From NCBI RefSeq assembly GCF_001618005.1, contig NZ_LQXA01000015.1, positions 1-50,414 on the forward strand: a stretch of 50,414 nt of DNA, written 5' to 3'. Positions 35,342 to 43,813 of this stretch are shown one piece after another. The notes beneath the pieces are model-generated. The model was given only the letters and a program-made list of their open reading frames with translations, was not told where the DNA came from and searched no databases. This DNA is from Clavibacter tessellarius (lineage in GTDB: Bacteria > Actinomycetota > Actinomycetes > Actinomycetales > Microbacteriaceae). The position numbers were made by a program, and so were the translations under genes. Position 1 is the stretch's first letter, and each line of letters starts with the position of its first letter.

Positions 35342-36159
35342 CCGACGCCCGCAGCATCGCGATCGGCGGCCGCAGGATCGACGTCTCCTGGGCCGCCCGC
35401 ACCGACGTGGGCAGCGTCCGCGCCGTCAACGAGGACGGCCTGCTGGCGGATCCGCCGGTGTGGCTCGTGGCCGACGGCATGGGCGGCCACGCGTTCGGCG
35501 ACCGGGCGAGCGCCACGCTCGTCGAGACCTTCGGCGGGCTGACGGGCGAGCAGCCCGTGACGCGCGACCTCATCGTGGAGGCCGTCGAGGCCTCCAACGA
35601 GGCGATCGGCGACCTCATCACGGGCGACGACCCGCCGGGCACGGTGGCGGGCACCACGCTCGCCGGCATCGCCCTCGTGCGCGCCGATGACGGCGAGCCC
35701 CTCTGGATGGTCTTCAACGTCGGCGACTCGCGCGTCTACGCGTGGACGGACGGGCGCCTGCAGCAGGTCACCGTCGACCACTCCGCCGTGCAGGAGCTCG
35801 TCGACCAGGGGCGCATGACGCGCGCGGAGGCCGAGCGCAGCCCGGTGCGGAACCTCATCACGCGGGCCGTGGGCTCGCACGACGAGGTCGCCGCGGACGA
35901 GTGGCTGCTGCCGGTCGCCGCGCACCAGGTCTTCCTCATCTGCTCGGACGGGCTCACCAAGGAGCTCGACGACGACGCCATCGACGCGGTCCTGCGCCTC
36001 GCGCACGAGGACGGCGGCGGCGTGGACCGCGCCGCCGACGCGCTGGTGGCGCAGGCCCTGGCGTCCGGGGGCCGGGACAACGTCACGGTCGTCGTGATCG
36101 AGGCGGCGTCCGACGAGCAGCCGGAGGCCGACGCGTCCGCGGGCGCGCCCCGCACCTGA
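35338..36159 (+). CDS. PP2C-family serine/threonine phosphatase
   Basis: 273 residues of the SpoIIE/PP2C fold with all metal motifs: VNEDG (motif 1), ADGMGGHAFGDRAS (motif 2, first metal Asp), GTTLAG, NVGDSRVYAW, CSDGLTKELDD and GGRDNVTVVVI at the end. No membrane segment is present, unlike PstP, so the enzyme is soluble. These enzymes need Mn or Mg and remove phosphate from Ser/Thr proteins. No kinase is nearby. It starts inside the terC stop codon and is therefore co-translated with that putative Mn exporter. Confidence 0.93.
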   Translation: MTDARSIAIGGRRIDVSWAARTDVGSVRAVNEDGLLADPPVWLVADGMGGHAFGDRASATLVETFGGLTGEQPVTRDLIVEAVEASNEAIGDLITGDDPPGTVAGTTLAGIALVRADDGEPLWMVFNVGDSRVYAWTDGRLQQVTVDHSAVQELVDQGRMTRAEAERSPVRNLITRAVGSHDEVAADEWLLPVAAHQVFLICSDGLTKELDDDAIDAVLRLAHEDGGGVDRAADALVAQALASGGRDNVTVVVIEAASDEQPEADASAGAPRT

Positions 36160-36183
36160 GGAATAGCCGCGGGCACCCGGCGT

Positions 36184-36189
36184 TAGACT
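36184..36189 (+). promoter_or_regulatory. Candidate -10 (TAGACT) of the leuCD operon
   Basis: TAGACT ends exactly 6 nt before the ATG of a 10-codon leader ORF at 36196 and 49 nt before leuC, in keeping with a leaderless leader peptide. Confidence 0.5.
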
Positions 36190-36195
36190 CCCATG

Positions 36196-36228
36196 ATGCG
36201 CGAGGGCACCCTCGCGCCCCTGCCATGA
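36196..36228 (+). CDS. Putative 10-residue leader peptide before leuC
   Basis: ATG at 36196 opens ten codons ([10 protein letters not shown]) that end in TGA at 36226-36228; this stop abuts the leuC ribosome binding site (GGAGAG) 11 nt before the leuC GTG. It is placed 6 nt after a TAGACT box, the leaderless spacing seen at other genes here. Two of ten codons are Leu (CTC, CTG), which is suggestive but far from the Leu runs of classical attenuator peptides. A perfect 9-bp inverted repeat covers most of it. Confidence 0.4.
   Translation: MREGTLAPLP
36198..36217. repeat. Perfect 9-bp inverted repeat in the leuC leader
   Basis: GCGCGAGGG, a 2-nt CA centre, and CCCTCGCGC. It may be an operator at the start of transcription (it begins at about +2) or a hairpin. 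It lies inside the putative leader ORF. Confidence 0.65.
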
Positions 36229-36238
36229 GGAGAGCCGC

Positions 36239-37708
36239 GTGCGGACTGCGAAGACCCTGGCCGAGAAGGTGTGGGCCGACCACCTGGTCGCCGCGGGGGA
36301 GGATGGCACCCCCGACCTCCTCTACATCGACCTCCATCTCGTGCACGAGGTCACCAGCGCCCAGGCCTTCGACGGCCTCCGCCTCGCCGGCCGCCCCGTG
36401 CGCCGCCCGGACCTCACCATCGCCACCGAGGACCACAACACGCCGACGGTCGGCATCGACCGGCCCATCGCCGACCTCACGAGCCGCACGCAGATCCACG
36501 CCCTCCGCGCCAACGCCGAGGAGTTCGGGATCCGCCTGCACTCCCTCGGCGACATCGAGCAGGGCATCGTCCACGTGGTCGGCCCGCAGCTGGGCCTGAC
36601 GATGCCCGGCATCACGGTCGTCTGCGGCGACTCGCACACGTCCACCCACGGCGCGTTCGGCGCCATGGCCTTCGGCATCGGCACGAGCGAGGTCGAGCAC
36701 GTCCTGGCGACGCAGACGCTGCCGCTCCAGCCGTTCAAGACCATGGCGGTCACCGTGGAGGGCACCCTGCGCCCGGGTGTCACGGCCAAGGACATCATCC
36801 TCGCGGTCATCGCGCGGATCGGCACGGGCGGGGGCCAGGGCCACGTGCTCGAGTACCGCGGCAGCGCCATCCGCTCGCTCTCCATGGAGGGCCGCATGAC
36901 GATCTGCAACATGTCGATCGAGGCCGGCGCGCGCGCGGGCATGATCGCTCCCGACCAGACCACGTACGACTACCTCCGCGGTCGGCCGCACGCCCCGACG
37001 GGCGCCGACTGGGACGAGGCCGTCGCCTACTGGGAGACGCTCGCCACCGACGACGACGCGGTGTTCGACGCCGAGGTCCACCTCGACGCCGACGCGCTCG
37101 AGCCCTTCGTGACGTGGGGCACGAACCCCGGCCAGGGCGTCTCGCTGAGCGAGCCCGTGCCGGATCCCGCCGCCGTCGCCGACCCGAACGAGCGCGCCGC
37201 CGCCGAGCGCGCCCTCGCCTACATGGACCTCGCCCCCGGCACGCCCATGAAGGACATCCGGGTCGACACCGTGTTCATCGGCTCCTGCACCAACAGCCGG
37301 GTGGAGGACCTGCGCGCCGCCGCCGAGATCGTGCGCGGCCGCACCAAGGCCGAGGGCGTCCGCGTGATGGTCGTCCCCGGCAGCGCGCGCGTCCGGCTCG
37401 AGGCCGAGGCCGAGGGCATCGACGAGGTCTTCATGGACTTCGGTGCCGAGTGGCGCTTCGCGGGCTGCTCGATGTGCCTCGGCATGAACCCGGACCAGCT
37501 CGCGCCGGGGGAGCGCTGCGCCTCCACCAGCAACCGCAACTTCGAGGGCCGCCAGGGCAAGGGCGGTCGCACGCACCTCGTGTCGCCGCTCGTGGCCGCG
37601 GCCACCGCCATCCGCGGCACGCTGTCGAGCCCGTGGGACCTGCAGGAGGACGGCGTCGTCGACGCGTCCACGGTGCGCATGGCCGCCGCCGTCGGACAGG
37701 GGGCCTGA
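36239..37708 (+). CDS. leuC: 3-isopropylmalate dehydratase large subunit
   Basis: 489 residues, aconitase superfamily. The [4Fe-4S] ligands are Cys in FIGSCTNSR and the pair in [25 protein letters not shown] is the other substrate-site hallmark, and EDHNTPT is the early His/Asp motif. With LeuD it isomerises 2- to 3-isopropylmalate in leucine synthesis. The GTG start has a GAGGAGA ribosome binding site. leuD follows 3 bp later. A leader ORF and inverted repeat precede the gene, suggesting regulation at the leader. Confidence 0.97.
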   Translation: MRTAKTLAEKVWADHLVAAGEDGTPDLLYIDLHLVHEVTSAQAFDGLRLAGRPVRRPDLTIATEDHNTPTVGIDRPIADLTSRTQIHALRANAEEFGIRLHSLGDIEQGIVHVVGPQLGLTMPGITVVCGDSHTSTHGAFGAMAFGIGTSEVEHVLATQTLPLQPFKTMAVTVEGTLRPGVTAKDIILAVIARIGTGGGQGHVLEYRGSAIRSLSMEGRMTICNMSIEAGARAGMIAPDQTTYDYLRGRPHAPTGADWDEAVAYWETLATDDDAVFDAEVHLDADALEPFVTWGTNPGQGVSLSEPVPDPAAVADPNERAAAERALAYMDLAPGTPMKDIRVDTVFIGSCTNSRVEDLRAAAEIVRGRTKAEGVRVMVVPGSARVRLEAEAEGIDEVFMDFGAEWRFAGCSMCLGMNPDQLAPGERCASTSNRNFEGRQGKGGRTHLVSPLVAAATAIRGTLSSPWDLQEDGVVDASTVRMAAAVGQGA

Positions 37709-37711
37709 GCC

Positions 37712-38326
37712 GTGGAGCCCATCACCCGCGTCACCGGCACCGCCGTCCCGCTCAGGCAGTCCAACGTCGACACCGACCAGATCGTCCCGTCCCAGTTCCT
37801 CAAGCGGGTCACCAAGACCGGGTTCGAGGACGCGCTGTTCTTCCAGTGGCGCAAGGACCCCGGCTTCTTCATCAACCAGCCGGTCTACGAGGGCGCCACC
37901 GTCCTCGTCGCCGGTCCGGACTTCGGCACGGGCTCGTCCCGCGAGCACGCCGTGTGGGCGCTGCGCGACTACGGCTTCCGCGCCGTGCTCAGCCCGAGGT
38001 TCGGCGACATCTTCCGGGGCAACTCCGGGAAGCAGGGCCTCCTCACGGGCATCGTGAGCGAGGACGACGTCGAGAGGCTGTGGACCGCGATGGACGCGGA
38101 GCCCGGGCTCGACCTCACCGTCGATCTCATCGAGCGGGTCGCCACGGCACCCGGCCTGACGGTCCCCTTCGAGATCGACGAATACACTCGGTGGCGGCTC
38201 CTCGAGGGGCTCGACGACATCGCCCTCACCCTCCGGGATGAGGACGCCATCACCACCTTCGAACACGAACGGGCCGCATGGCGCCCGCGCACCTTGCCGG
38301 CCCGGCCGGCAGCTCTGGAGAACTGA
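37712..38326 (+). CDS. leuD: 3-isopropylmalate dehydratase small subunit
   Basis: 204 residues, the swivelling domain partner of Leu[21 protein letters not shown] at residues 16-35 and [14 protein letters not shown] in the middle are diagnostic, with the latter supplying the substrate-binding Ser-Ser-Arg. The GTG start lies 3 bp after leuC with an AGGGGG ribosome binding site. The last part ([19 protein letters not shown]) is standard for the family; the final 20 or so residues are a basic extension. murA begins directly after the stop. Confidence 0.97.
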   Translation: MEPITRVTGTAVPLRQSNVDTDQIVPSQFLKRVTKTGFEDALFFQWRKDPGFFINQPVYEGATVLVAGPDFGTGSSREHAVWALRDYGFRAVLSPRFGDIFRGNSGKQGLLTGIVSEDDVERLWTAMDAEPGLDLTVDLIERVATAPGLTVPFEIDEYTRWRLLEGLDDIALTLRDEDAITTFEHERAAWRPRTLPARPAALEN

Positions 38327-39697
38327 ATGAACTCACTAGTCAGCGACGCCAAGAAGGCGGGGGAGCGGGTGGGCCTCCTGTCCGACTCCATCGTCATCAA
38401 CGGCGGGATCCCGCTGCGTGGCCGCATCGAGGTCCGCGGGGCGAAGAACCTGGCCACCAAGGCCATGGTCGCCTCCCTCCTCGGCGAGAGCCCCAGCCTG
38501 CTGCGCTCGGTTCCCGACATCAGCGACGTCCGCGTCGTCTCCGGGCTCCTCGAGGTGCACGGCGTGACGCTCCGCAAGGGCGAGCAGGAGGGCGACCTCA
38601 TCCTCGACCCGAAGGACGTCGAGAGCGCCCACATGGCGGACATCGACGCGCACGCCGGCAGCTCGCGGATCCCGATCCTCTTCTGCGGCCCGCTGCTGCA
38701 CCGCCTCGGCGAGGCGTTCATCCCCGACCTCGGCGGCTGCCGCATCGGCGACCGCCCCATCGACTTCCACCTGGACGCGCTGCGCGCGTTCGGCGCCGTC
38801 GTCGAGAAGCTCCCGAGCGGCATCCGCCTCACGGCGCCGGACGGGCTGAAGGGCGCGAACGTCGAGCTGCCCTACCCGAGCGTGGGCGCGACCGAGCAGG
38901 TGCTCCTCACGGGCGTCCGCGCGAAGGGCGTCACGGAGCTGAAGAACGCGGCCATCGAGCCGGAGATCATGGACCTCATCGCGATCCTGCAGAAGATGGG
39001 CGCGATCATCTCCGTGGAGCCGAACCGCGTGATCCTCATCGAGGGCGTCGACCGCCTCGAGGGCTACACGCACCGCGCGCTCTTCGACCGCAACGAGGCC
39101 GCGAGCTGGGCCTCCGCCGCGCTCGCGACCGGCGGCGACATCTTCGTCGGCGGTGTCCGCCAGGCCGAGATGATGACGTTCCTCAACGTGTTCCGGAAGG
39201 TGGGCGGCGCGTTCGACATCGAGGAGGACGGCATCCGGTTCTACCACCCGGGCGGCGACCTCAAGCCCGTGGTCATCGAGACCGACGTGCACCCGGGCTT
39301 CATGACGGACTGGCAGCAGCCGCTCGTCGTGGCGCTCACGCAGGCGCCCGGCGTCTCGATCATCCACGAGACCGTGTACGAGAACCGCTTCGGCTTCACG
39401 GACGCGCTCAACGAGATGGGCGCGGACATCGTCGTCCACAAGGAGGGCCTCGAGGGCCACGAGCGCCGCGTGGCGCGGCGCGACTTCGAGCAGGCCGCGG
39501 TCATCACGGGGCCGACGCACCTGCACGGCGCGGACATCACCGTGCCGGACCTGCGCGGCGGCTTCAGCCACCTCATCGCCGCGCTGACGGCCGAGGGCCG
39601 GTCCACCGTCAGCAACGTGGGGATCATCTCCCGCGGCTACGAGGACTTCATCGGGAAGCTGCGCCAGCTCGGCGCGGACTTCTCCTACGAGGGCTAG
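38327..39697 (+). CDS. murA: UDP-N-acetylglucosamine 1-carboxyvinyltransferase
   Basis: 456 residues, EPSP-synthase fold. RGAKN with Lys40 and Asn41, the PEP-loop GGCRIGDRPIDFHLDALR with Cys138 (the residue attacked by fosfomycin, so the site is intact), MTDWQQP with the catalytic Asp, and DLRGGFSHLIAALTA near the end are all present. It makes the first committed step of peptidoglycan synthesis. The N-terminus is about 20 residues longer than usual. The sequence around LATKAMVASLLGESPSLLR differs from enterobacterial MurA, so this could be the divergent actinobacterial form or a second paralogue. ATG immediately after the leuD stop; GGAGAA ribosome binding site inside leuD. Confidence 0.92.
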   Translation: MNSLVSDAKKAGERVGLLSDSIVINGGIPLRGRIEVRGAKNLATKAMVASLLGESPSLLRSVPDISDVRVVSGLLEVHGVTLRKGEQEGDLILDPKDVESAHMADIDAHAGSSRIPILFCGPLLHRLGEAFIPDLGGCRIGDRPIDFHLDALRAFGAVVEKLPSGIRLTAPDGLKGANVELPYPSVGATEQVLLTGVRAKGVTELKNAAIEPEIMDLIAILQKMGAIISVEPNRVILIEGVDRLEGYTHRALFDRNEAASWASAALATGGDIFVGGVRQAEMMTFLNVFRKVGGAFDIEEDGIRFYHPGGDLKPVVIETDVHPGFMTDWQQPLVVALTQAPGVSIIHETVYENRFGFTDALNEMGADIVVHKEGLEGHERRVARRDFEQAAVITGPTHLHGADITVPDLRGGFSHLIAALTAEGRSTVSNVGIISRGYEDFIGKLRQLGADFSYEG

Positions 39698-39704
39698 CCT
39701 CGCC

Positions 39705-39723
39705 GGCGGCGCCCCGCGCCGCC
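39705..39723 (+). terminator. Hairpin after murA
   Basis: GGCGGCGC / GCGCCGCC perfect 8-bp stem with a CCC loop, 8 bp after the murA stop. No U-run. Confidence 0.5.
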
Positions 39724-39728
39724 CCGCC

Positions 39729-39760
39729 GGCCGGGCCCGTCCGCAGGGACGCGCCCGGCC
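39729..39760 (+). terminator. Second hairpin in the murA-plsC gap
   Basis: GGCCGGGC / GCCCGGCC (8 bp), then one C-C mismatch, then CGTCC / GGACG (5 bp) with a GCAG loop. Together with the preceding hairpin it could act as a terminator or an mRNA processing/stability element dividing leuCD-murA from plsC-gpsA-ddl. Confidence 0.5.
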
Positions 39761-39823
39761 ATCCGCCGGGTGGACCGCACCCGGCGGGCGCCCGACGACG
39801 ACCGCGACCCGACCGGAGCACCC

Positions 39824-40561
39824 ATGGCGAACGAGAAGGCCCTACCGTCGATCTTCTGGGTGCTGGCCGCCCTCGTGCTGCCGGTGCTGAACACGGCCGT
39901 CCGGTTCGAGATCCGGCACCCCGAGCGGCTCCCGCGAACGGGCTCGTACGTGCTGGCGCCCAACCACTACAGCGAGATCGACCCGGTGGTCATGGGGGCC
40001 GTGGCGTGGAAGCTCGGGCGGCTGCCGCGGTTCCTCGCGAAGGCGTCGCTGTTCGACGTCCCGGTGGTCGGCTGGTTCCTCCGCCGCTCGGGGCAGATCC
40101 CGGTGCAGCGCGACGGCGGCGTCCGCGGCGGCGAGGCCCTCACCGCCGCGAAGGACCTGGCGCGCGACGGCCGCATCGTCGTCGTGTATCCGGAGGGCAC
40201 GCTCACGCGCGACCCCGACCTCTGGCCCATGCGGGGCAAGACCGGCGCCGTGCGGCTCGCGCTGCAGGCCGGGATCCCCGTGGTCCCGATGGCGCACTGG
40301 GGCACGCAGCAGCTCATGGGCCGCTACTCGAAGCGCGTGCGCCTGTTCCCGCGCTCGACCGTCCACGTGGCCGTCGGCGAGCCGGTCGACCTCTCCCGCT
40401 TCCGCGACCGGAGCCTCGACTCCGCGACCCTGACCGAGGCGACCGCGGTCGTCATGGCCGCCATCACGGAGCTCCTCGAGGAGCTCCGCGGCGAGACCGC
40501 CCCCACCGAGCGCTGGGACCCCCGCTCGAACAACCAGAAGGAGACCGGCCGATTTGAGTGA
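39824..40561 (+). CDS. plsC: 1-acyl-sn-glycerol-3-phosphate acyltransferase
   Basis: 245 residues from the ATG at 39824; a GTG at 39770 is in frame but the later ATG follows CCGGAGCACCC and starts near the conserved region. The acyltransferase motifs are NHYSEIDP (HX4D, block 1), the block 2 region around FLRRSGQIPVQR and YPEGT (block 3), followed by GIPVVPMAHWG. A membrane anchor precedes block 1 (about 8-24). It acylates lysophosphatidic acid to phosphatidic acid for phospholipid synthesis. Its stop overlaps gpsA by 8 bp, linking it to the enzyme that makes glycerol-3-phosphate, a precursor of the same pathway. Confidence 0.93.
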   Translation: MANEKALPSIFWVLAALVLPVLNTAVRFEIRHPERLPRTGSYVLAPNHYSEIDPVVMGAVAWKLGRLPRFLAKASLFDVPVVGWFLRRSGQIPVQRDGGVRGGEALTAAKDLARDGRIVVVYPEGTLTRDPDLWPMRGKTGAVRLALQAGIPVVPMAHWGTQQLMGRYSKRVRLFPRSTVHVAVGEPVDLSRFRDRSLDSATLTEATAVVMAAITELLEELRGETAPTERWDPRSNNQKETGRFE

Positions 40562-41651
40562 CGCGACCGCGAGCCCCCGACCCGCAGGATCCACCGTCCC
40601 GAGCGCGTCCGCATCGACGCCCGTCGACGCGACGGCAGGCCCGGGGGAGCGCCGCAAGGTCGTCGTCCTCGGCGCCGGCAGCTGGGGCACGACCTTCGCC
40701 AAGGTCATGGCCGACGGCGGCAGCGACGTGCTCATGTGGGCACGCCGCCCCGAGCTCGCGCGGGAGATCTCCGAGGCGCAGCGCAACAGCGACTACCTGC
40801 CGGGCGTGAACCTCCCGCGCCGGCTCACGGCGGACGCCTCCCTGGAGCGGGTGCTCGACGGCGCCACGGACGTGTTCGTCTCGGTCCCCAGCCAGACGCT
40901 GCGCCAGAACCTCGAGGCGGCCCGGGAGCTGATCCCGGCGGACGCCGTCGTCGTCAGCCTCATGAAGGGCGTGGAGAAGGGCACGGGCCTGCGCATGAGC
41001 GAGGTCATCGCGGAGACGCTGGGGCTCGGTGCCGCGCGCATCGCCGTGGCGTCGGGCCCGAACCTGGCGCTCGAGATCGCGCGCGAGCAGCCGACCGCCG
41101 CGGTCGTGTCGTCGGCGGATCCGGCCACGGCGGAGCGCATCGCCAAGATCGCCCGCAACCCCTACTTCCGGTCGTTCGTGAACACCGACGTGATCGGGAC
41201 CGAGTTCGGCGGCGTGCTCAAGAACCTCATCGCGGTGGCGGTCGGGATCGTCGACGGCGTGGGGTACGGCGAGAACACGAAGGCGTCGATCATCACCCGC
41301 GGCCTCGCCGAGATGACCGCGTTCTCCGTCGCCTACGGCGCCCGGGCCGAGACCCTCGCGGGCCTCGCGGGGCTCGGCGACCTCATCGCCACGTGCGAGT
41401 CGTCGCTGTCCCGCAACAACACGGCCGGCCGCCTGCTCGGCCAGGGCTACAGCTTCGGCGACGTCGTGTCGCGCATGCAGCAGACCGCCGAGGGGCTCTC
41501 CTCCGTGGCGCCCGTGCTCGAGCTCGCCCGCCAGCGCGGCGTGGTGATGCCCATCGTCGAGCAGGTGTCGCAGGTGCTCGCGGGCACGCTCTCGCCGCGC
41601 GACATCGCCCCGCACCTCACGACCGACGACGACACTCCGCAGGGGGAATGA
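40554..41651 (+). CDS. gpsA: Glycerol-3-phosphate dehydrogenase [NAD(P)+]
   Basis: 365 residues with a TTG start at 40554; AAGGAG is well placed 11 nt upstream. An Ala/Ser/Pro-rich extension of about 34 residues precedes the Rossmann motif VVVLGAGSWGTTFA. The catalytic Lys is in TEFGGVLKNLIAVAVGI and GLGDLIATC is a second hallmark of GpsA. It reduces dihydroxyacetone phosphate to sn-glycerol-3-phosphate, feeding the phospholipid pathway with plsC. The N-terminal extension is unlike the compact family norm; an alternative downstream start in the extension cannot be excluded. Confidence 0.95.
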   Translation: MSDATASPRPAGSTVPSASASTPVDATAGPGERRKVVVLGAGSWGTTFAKVMADGGSDVLMWARRPELAREISEAQRNSDYLPGVNLPRRLTADASLERVLDGATDVFVSVPSQTLRQNLEAARELIPADAVVVSLMKGVEKGTGLRMSEVIAETLGLGAARIAVASGPNLALEIAREQPTAAVVSSADPATAERIAKIARNPYFRSFVNTDVIGTEFGGVLKNLIAVAVGIVDGVGYGENTKASIITRGLAEMTAFSVAYGARAETLAGLAGLGDLIATCESSLSRNNTAGRLLGQGYSFGDVVSRMQQTAEGLSSVAPVLELARQRGVVMPIVEQVSQVLAGTLSPRDIAPHLTTDDDTPQGE

Positions 41652-41653
41652 CC

Positions 41654-42763
41654 ATGGCCGACCGCATCCGCGTCGTCCTGCTGTTCGGCGGGACGTCCAG
41701 CGAGCACTCCATCAGCTGCGCGACGGCGAGCGGGGTCCTCGGCGCGCTCGACCGGGAGCGCTTCGAGGTGATCCCGGTGGGCGTCACCCGCCGCGGCGCC
41801 ATGACGCTGCAGGCGGACGACGCGTCCGCCCTCGCGCTCGACGCCGAGGCCCTGCCCGAGGTCGCCGACAACGGCACGCGCGTGCGCTGGCCGGAGGACG
41901 CGTCGTCGCGCGAGCTGCACGTGCGGGACGCGGACGGCCCCGAGCGCTCGCTCGGCCGCGTCGACGTCGTGTTCCCCATCCTCCACGGCACCCAGGGCGA
42001 GGACGGGACGGTGCAGGGGATGCTCGAGCTCGCCGGCCTCCCGTACGTCGGCTCGGGCGTGCTGGCCTCGGCGCTCGGGATGGACAAGCACTTCGCGAAG
42101 ACGGTGCTGCGCGACGCCGGAATCGCCGTGGCGCCGTGGACCACCGTGACGCGACGCGACTGGGAGGCCGACCCCGACGCCGTCCGCGCCCGGGCGGCGG
42201 AGCTCGCCCTGCCCGCGTTCGTGAAGCCGGCGCGCGCCGGATCGAGCGTCGGCGTGAGCCGCGTGGCGGAGCCGGGGGAGCTCGACGCCGCCCTCGCGAC
42301 CGCGTTCCGGGAGGACGACCGCGTGCTCGTCGAGGCCGGCCTCGTCGGACGCGAGGTGGAGTGCGCGATCCTCGACGGCGGGCCCGGCACGCTGCCGCGC
42401 GCGTCCGTCGCGGGCGAGATCGTCGTCTCCGGCCGCGACTTCTACGACTTCGAGGCGAAGTACCTGGGCGCCGACGGCATCCAGCTGGTGTGCCCGGCGG
42501 ACGTGACCGCGGATCAGCTCGCCGACATGCAGGAGCTGTCGATCCGCGCCTTCCGCGCCGTCGGCGCCCGCGGCCTCGCGCGCGTGGACTTCTTCCTGAC
42601 GGCCGAGGGGTTCGTGCTCAACGAGATCAACACGATGCCCGGCTTCACGCCCATCTCGATGTTCCCCGCCTGCTGGGGCGCGTCGGGCGTCGCGTACCCC
42701 GACCTCATCTCGGAGCTGCTCGACGTGGCGCTCGCCTGGGAGGCGGAGGGACGGCGCACCTGA
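41654..42763 (+). CDS. ddl: D-alanine--D-alanine ligase
   Basis: 369 residues, ATP-grasp. LLFGGTSSEHSISCATA (about 9-25) is the N-terminal signature; FPILHGTQGEDGTVQGMLEL, VKPARAGSSVGVSRV and LNEINTMPGFTPISMFP are the later ones. It joins two D-Ala for peptidoglycan precursors. The ATG at 41654 is preferred over the overlapping ATG at 41648 because AGGGGG at 41641-41646 lies 7 nt before it, while only 1 nt separates it from the first. The long frame upstream is a shadow of gpsA. Last gene of the plsC-gpsA-ddl run. Confidence 0.95.
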   Translation: MADRIRVVLLFGGTSSEHSISCATASGVLGALDRERFEVIPVGVTRRGAMTLQADDASALALDAEALPEVADNGTRVRWPEDASSRELHVRDADGPERSLGRVDVVFPILHGTQGEDGTVQGMLELAGLPYVGSGVLASALGMDKHFAKTVLRDAGIAVAPWTTVTRRDWEADPDAVRARAAELALPAFVKPARAGSSVGVSRVAEPGELDAALATAFREDDRVLVEAGLVGREVECAILDGGPGTLPRASVAGEIVVSGRDFYDFEAKYLGADGIQLVCPADVTADQLADMQELSIRAFRAVGARGLARVDFFLTAEGFVLNEINTMPGFTPISMFPACWGASGVAYPDLISELLDVALAWEAEGRRT

Positions 42764-42856
42764 GGCGGCTCTCCGGGGCCGCGGCGGGCATCCGCGGGGC
42801 AGGCCGTCGAGGCAGGCGGCCGACGCCGACCGCCGGTCGCCGCGACGGGGAGAGCC

Positions 42857-42862
42857 TAGGCT
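42857..42862 (+). promoter_or_regulatory. Candidate -10 (TAGGCT) for the leaderless glycosyltransferase gene
   Basis: TAGGCT ends exactly 6 nt before the ATG at 42869. The 105-bp gap after ddl also has GGCTCTCC and its complement GGAGAGCC about 75 bp apart; significance unknown. Confidence 0.5.
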
Positions 42863-42868
42863 CGACGC

Positions 42869-43813
42869 ATGCTCGTAGGACGATCCGTCGCCCGGCCCCG
42901 CCTCCACCCCGACGCCCGGATCGGGTTCGCGGTGCGCCCGGCGGCCCGTCTCCGCGGCGAAGGCTCGCGGCCGGTGGGCGAGACCCCGACCGTCCGGCGG
43001 CCGACGGTCTCCGTCGTCATCCCCGTCCGCGACGACGCCGGGCACCTGCGGGCCTGCCTCCGGGCCCTCGCCGGCCAGACGGTCGCGCCGGACGAGGTCG
43101 TGGTCGTGGACAACGCCTCCCGCGACGACAGCGCGGAGGTCGCCCGCGCGGGCGGCGCGCGCGTCGTCCACGAGCCCGTGGTCGGGATCCCGGCGGCCGC
43201 GTCGACCGGCTACGACGCGGCGCGGCACGAGGTCATCGCGCGGCTCGACGCCGACTGCGTACCGCCCGCGGACTGGATCGAGCGGCTCGGCGACGTGCTC
43301 GCCGCGCGTCCCGACATCGCCGCCGTCACGGGCGCCGCGCGCTTCCTCGACGGCCCGCGCGCGCTCCGCGGCGTCGCGGCCGTCGCCTACCTCGGCGCCT
43401 ACTTCGCCTCGGTGACGCTCGCGCTCGGGCACCCGCCGCTGTTCGGATCCAACTTCGCCCTCCGCGCCGACGCCTGGCGCGAGGTGCGCCACGAGGTGCA
43501 CCGCGCGGGGACGCACCTGCACGACGACATCGACCTCTCGGTGCACCTGGGGCCCGAGCGGCGGATCGTGCTCGACCCGCGCCTGGGCATGGGGATCAGC
43601 ATGCGTCCGCTGACGCGCCCGTCGACACTGCCGCTGCGGATGAGCCGGGGCATGGCGTCGCTCACGACGCACTGGCCGCGCGAGCTGCCGTGGCTGCGAT
43701 GGTGGCGCGCGGGCCGGCTGGTCGTGGCCGCGCGCCGGGGGCACGGGCCGGATGCGCTCGAGGCGCCGGTCAGCTCCCGGGCGGCGGTGCCACGCCGAGG
43801 TCCTGCGCGCTGA
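42869..43813 (+). CDS. Family 2 glycosyltransferase
   Basis: 314 residues. After a basic N-terminal extension of about 45 residues the GT-A fold begins with VSVVIPVRDDAGHLRACLRA, VVVDNASRDDS and the metal/nucleotide site ARLDADCVPP (DxD-like). HDDIDLSVHL in the C-terminal half is the likely acceptor-side acidic motif. There is no clear multi-pass membrane part, so the enzyme is cytoplasmic or peripheral. Sugar and acceptor are unknown. Its 3' end overlaps the convergent DUF3515 gene by 44 bp. It is the extra gene in an otherwise conserved ddl-DUF3515-thiL cluster. Confidence 0.88.
   Translation: MLVGRSVARPRLHPDARIGFAVRPAARLRGEGSRPVGETPTVRRPTVSVVIPVRDDAGHLRACLRALAGQTVAPDEVVVVDNASRDDSAEVARAGGARVVHEPVVGIPAAASTGYDAARHEVIARLDADCVPPADWIERLGDVLAARPDIAAVTGAARFLDGPRALRGVAAVAYLGAYFASVTLALGHPPLFGSNFALRADAWREVRHEVHRAGTHLHDDIDLSVHLGPERRIVLDPRLGMGISMRPLTRPSTLPLRMSRGMASLTTHWPRELPWLRWWRAGRLVVAARRGHGPDALEAPVSSRAAVPRRGPAR

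Noticed and set aside
42767-42856. GGCTCTCC ... GGAGAGCC inverted repeat after ddl
   Set aside because: Eight bases 75 bp apart are too little to claim a structure or site.
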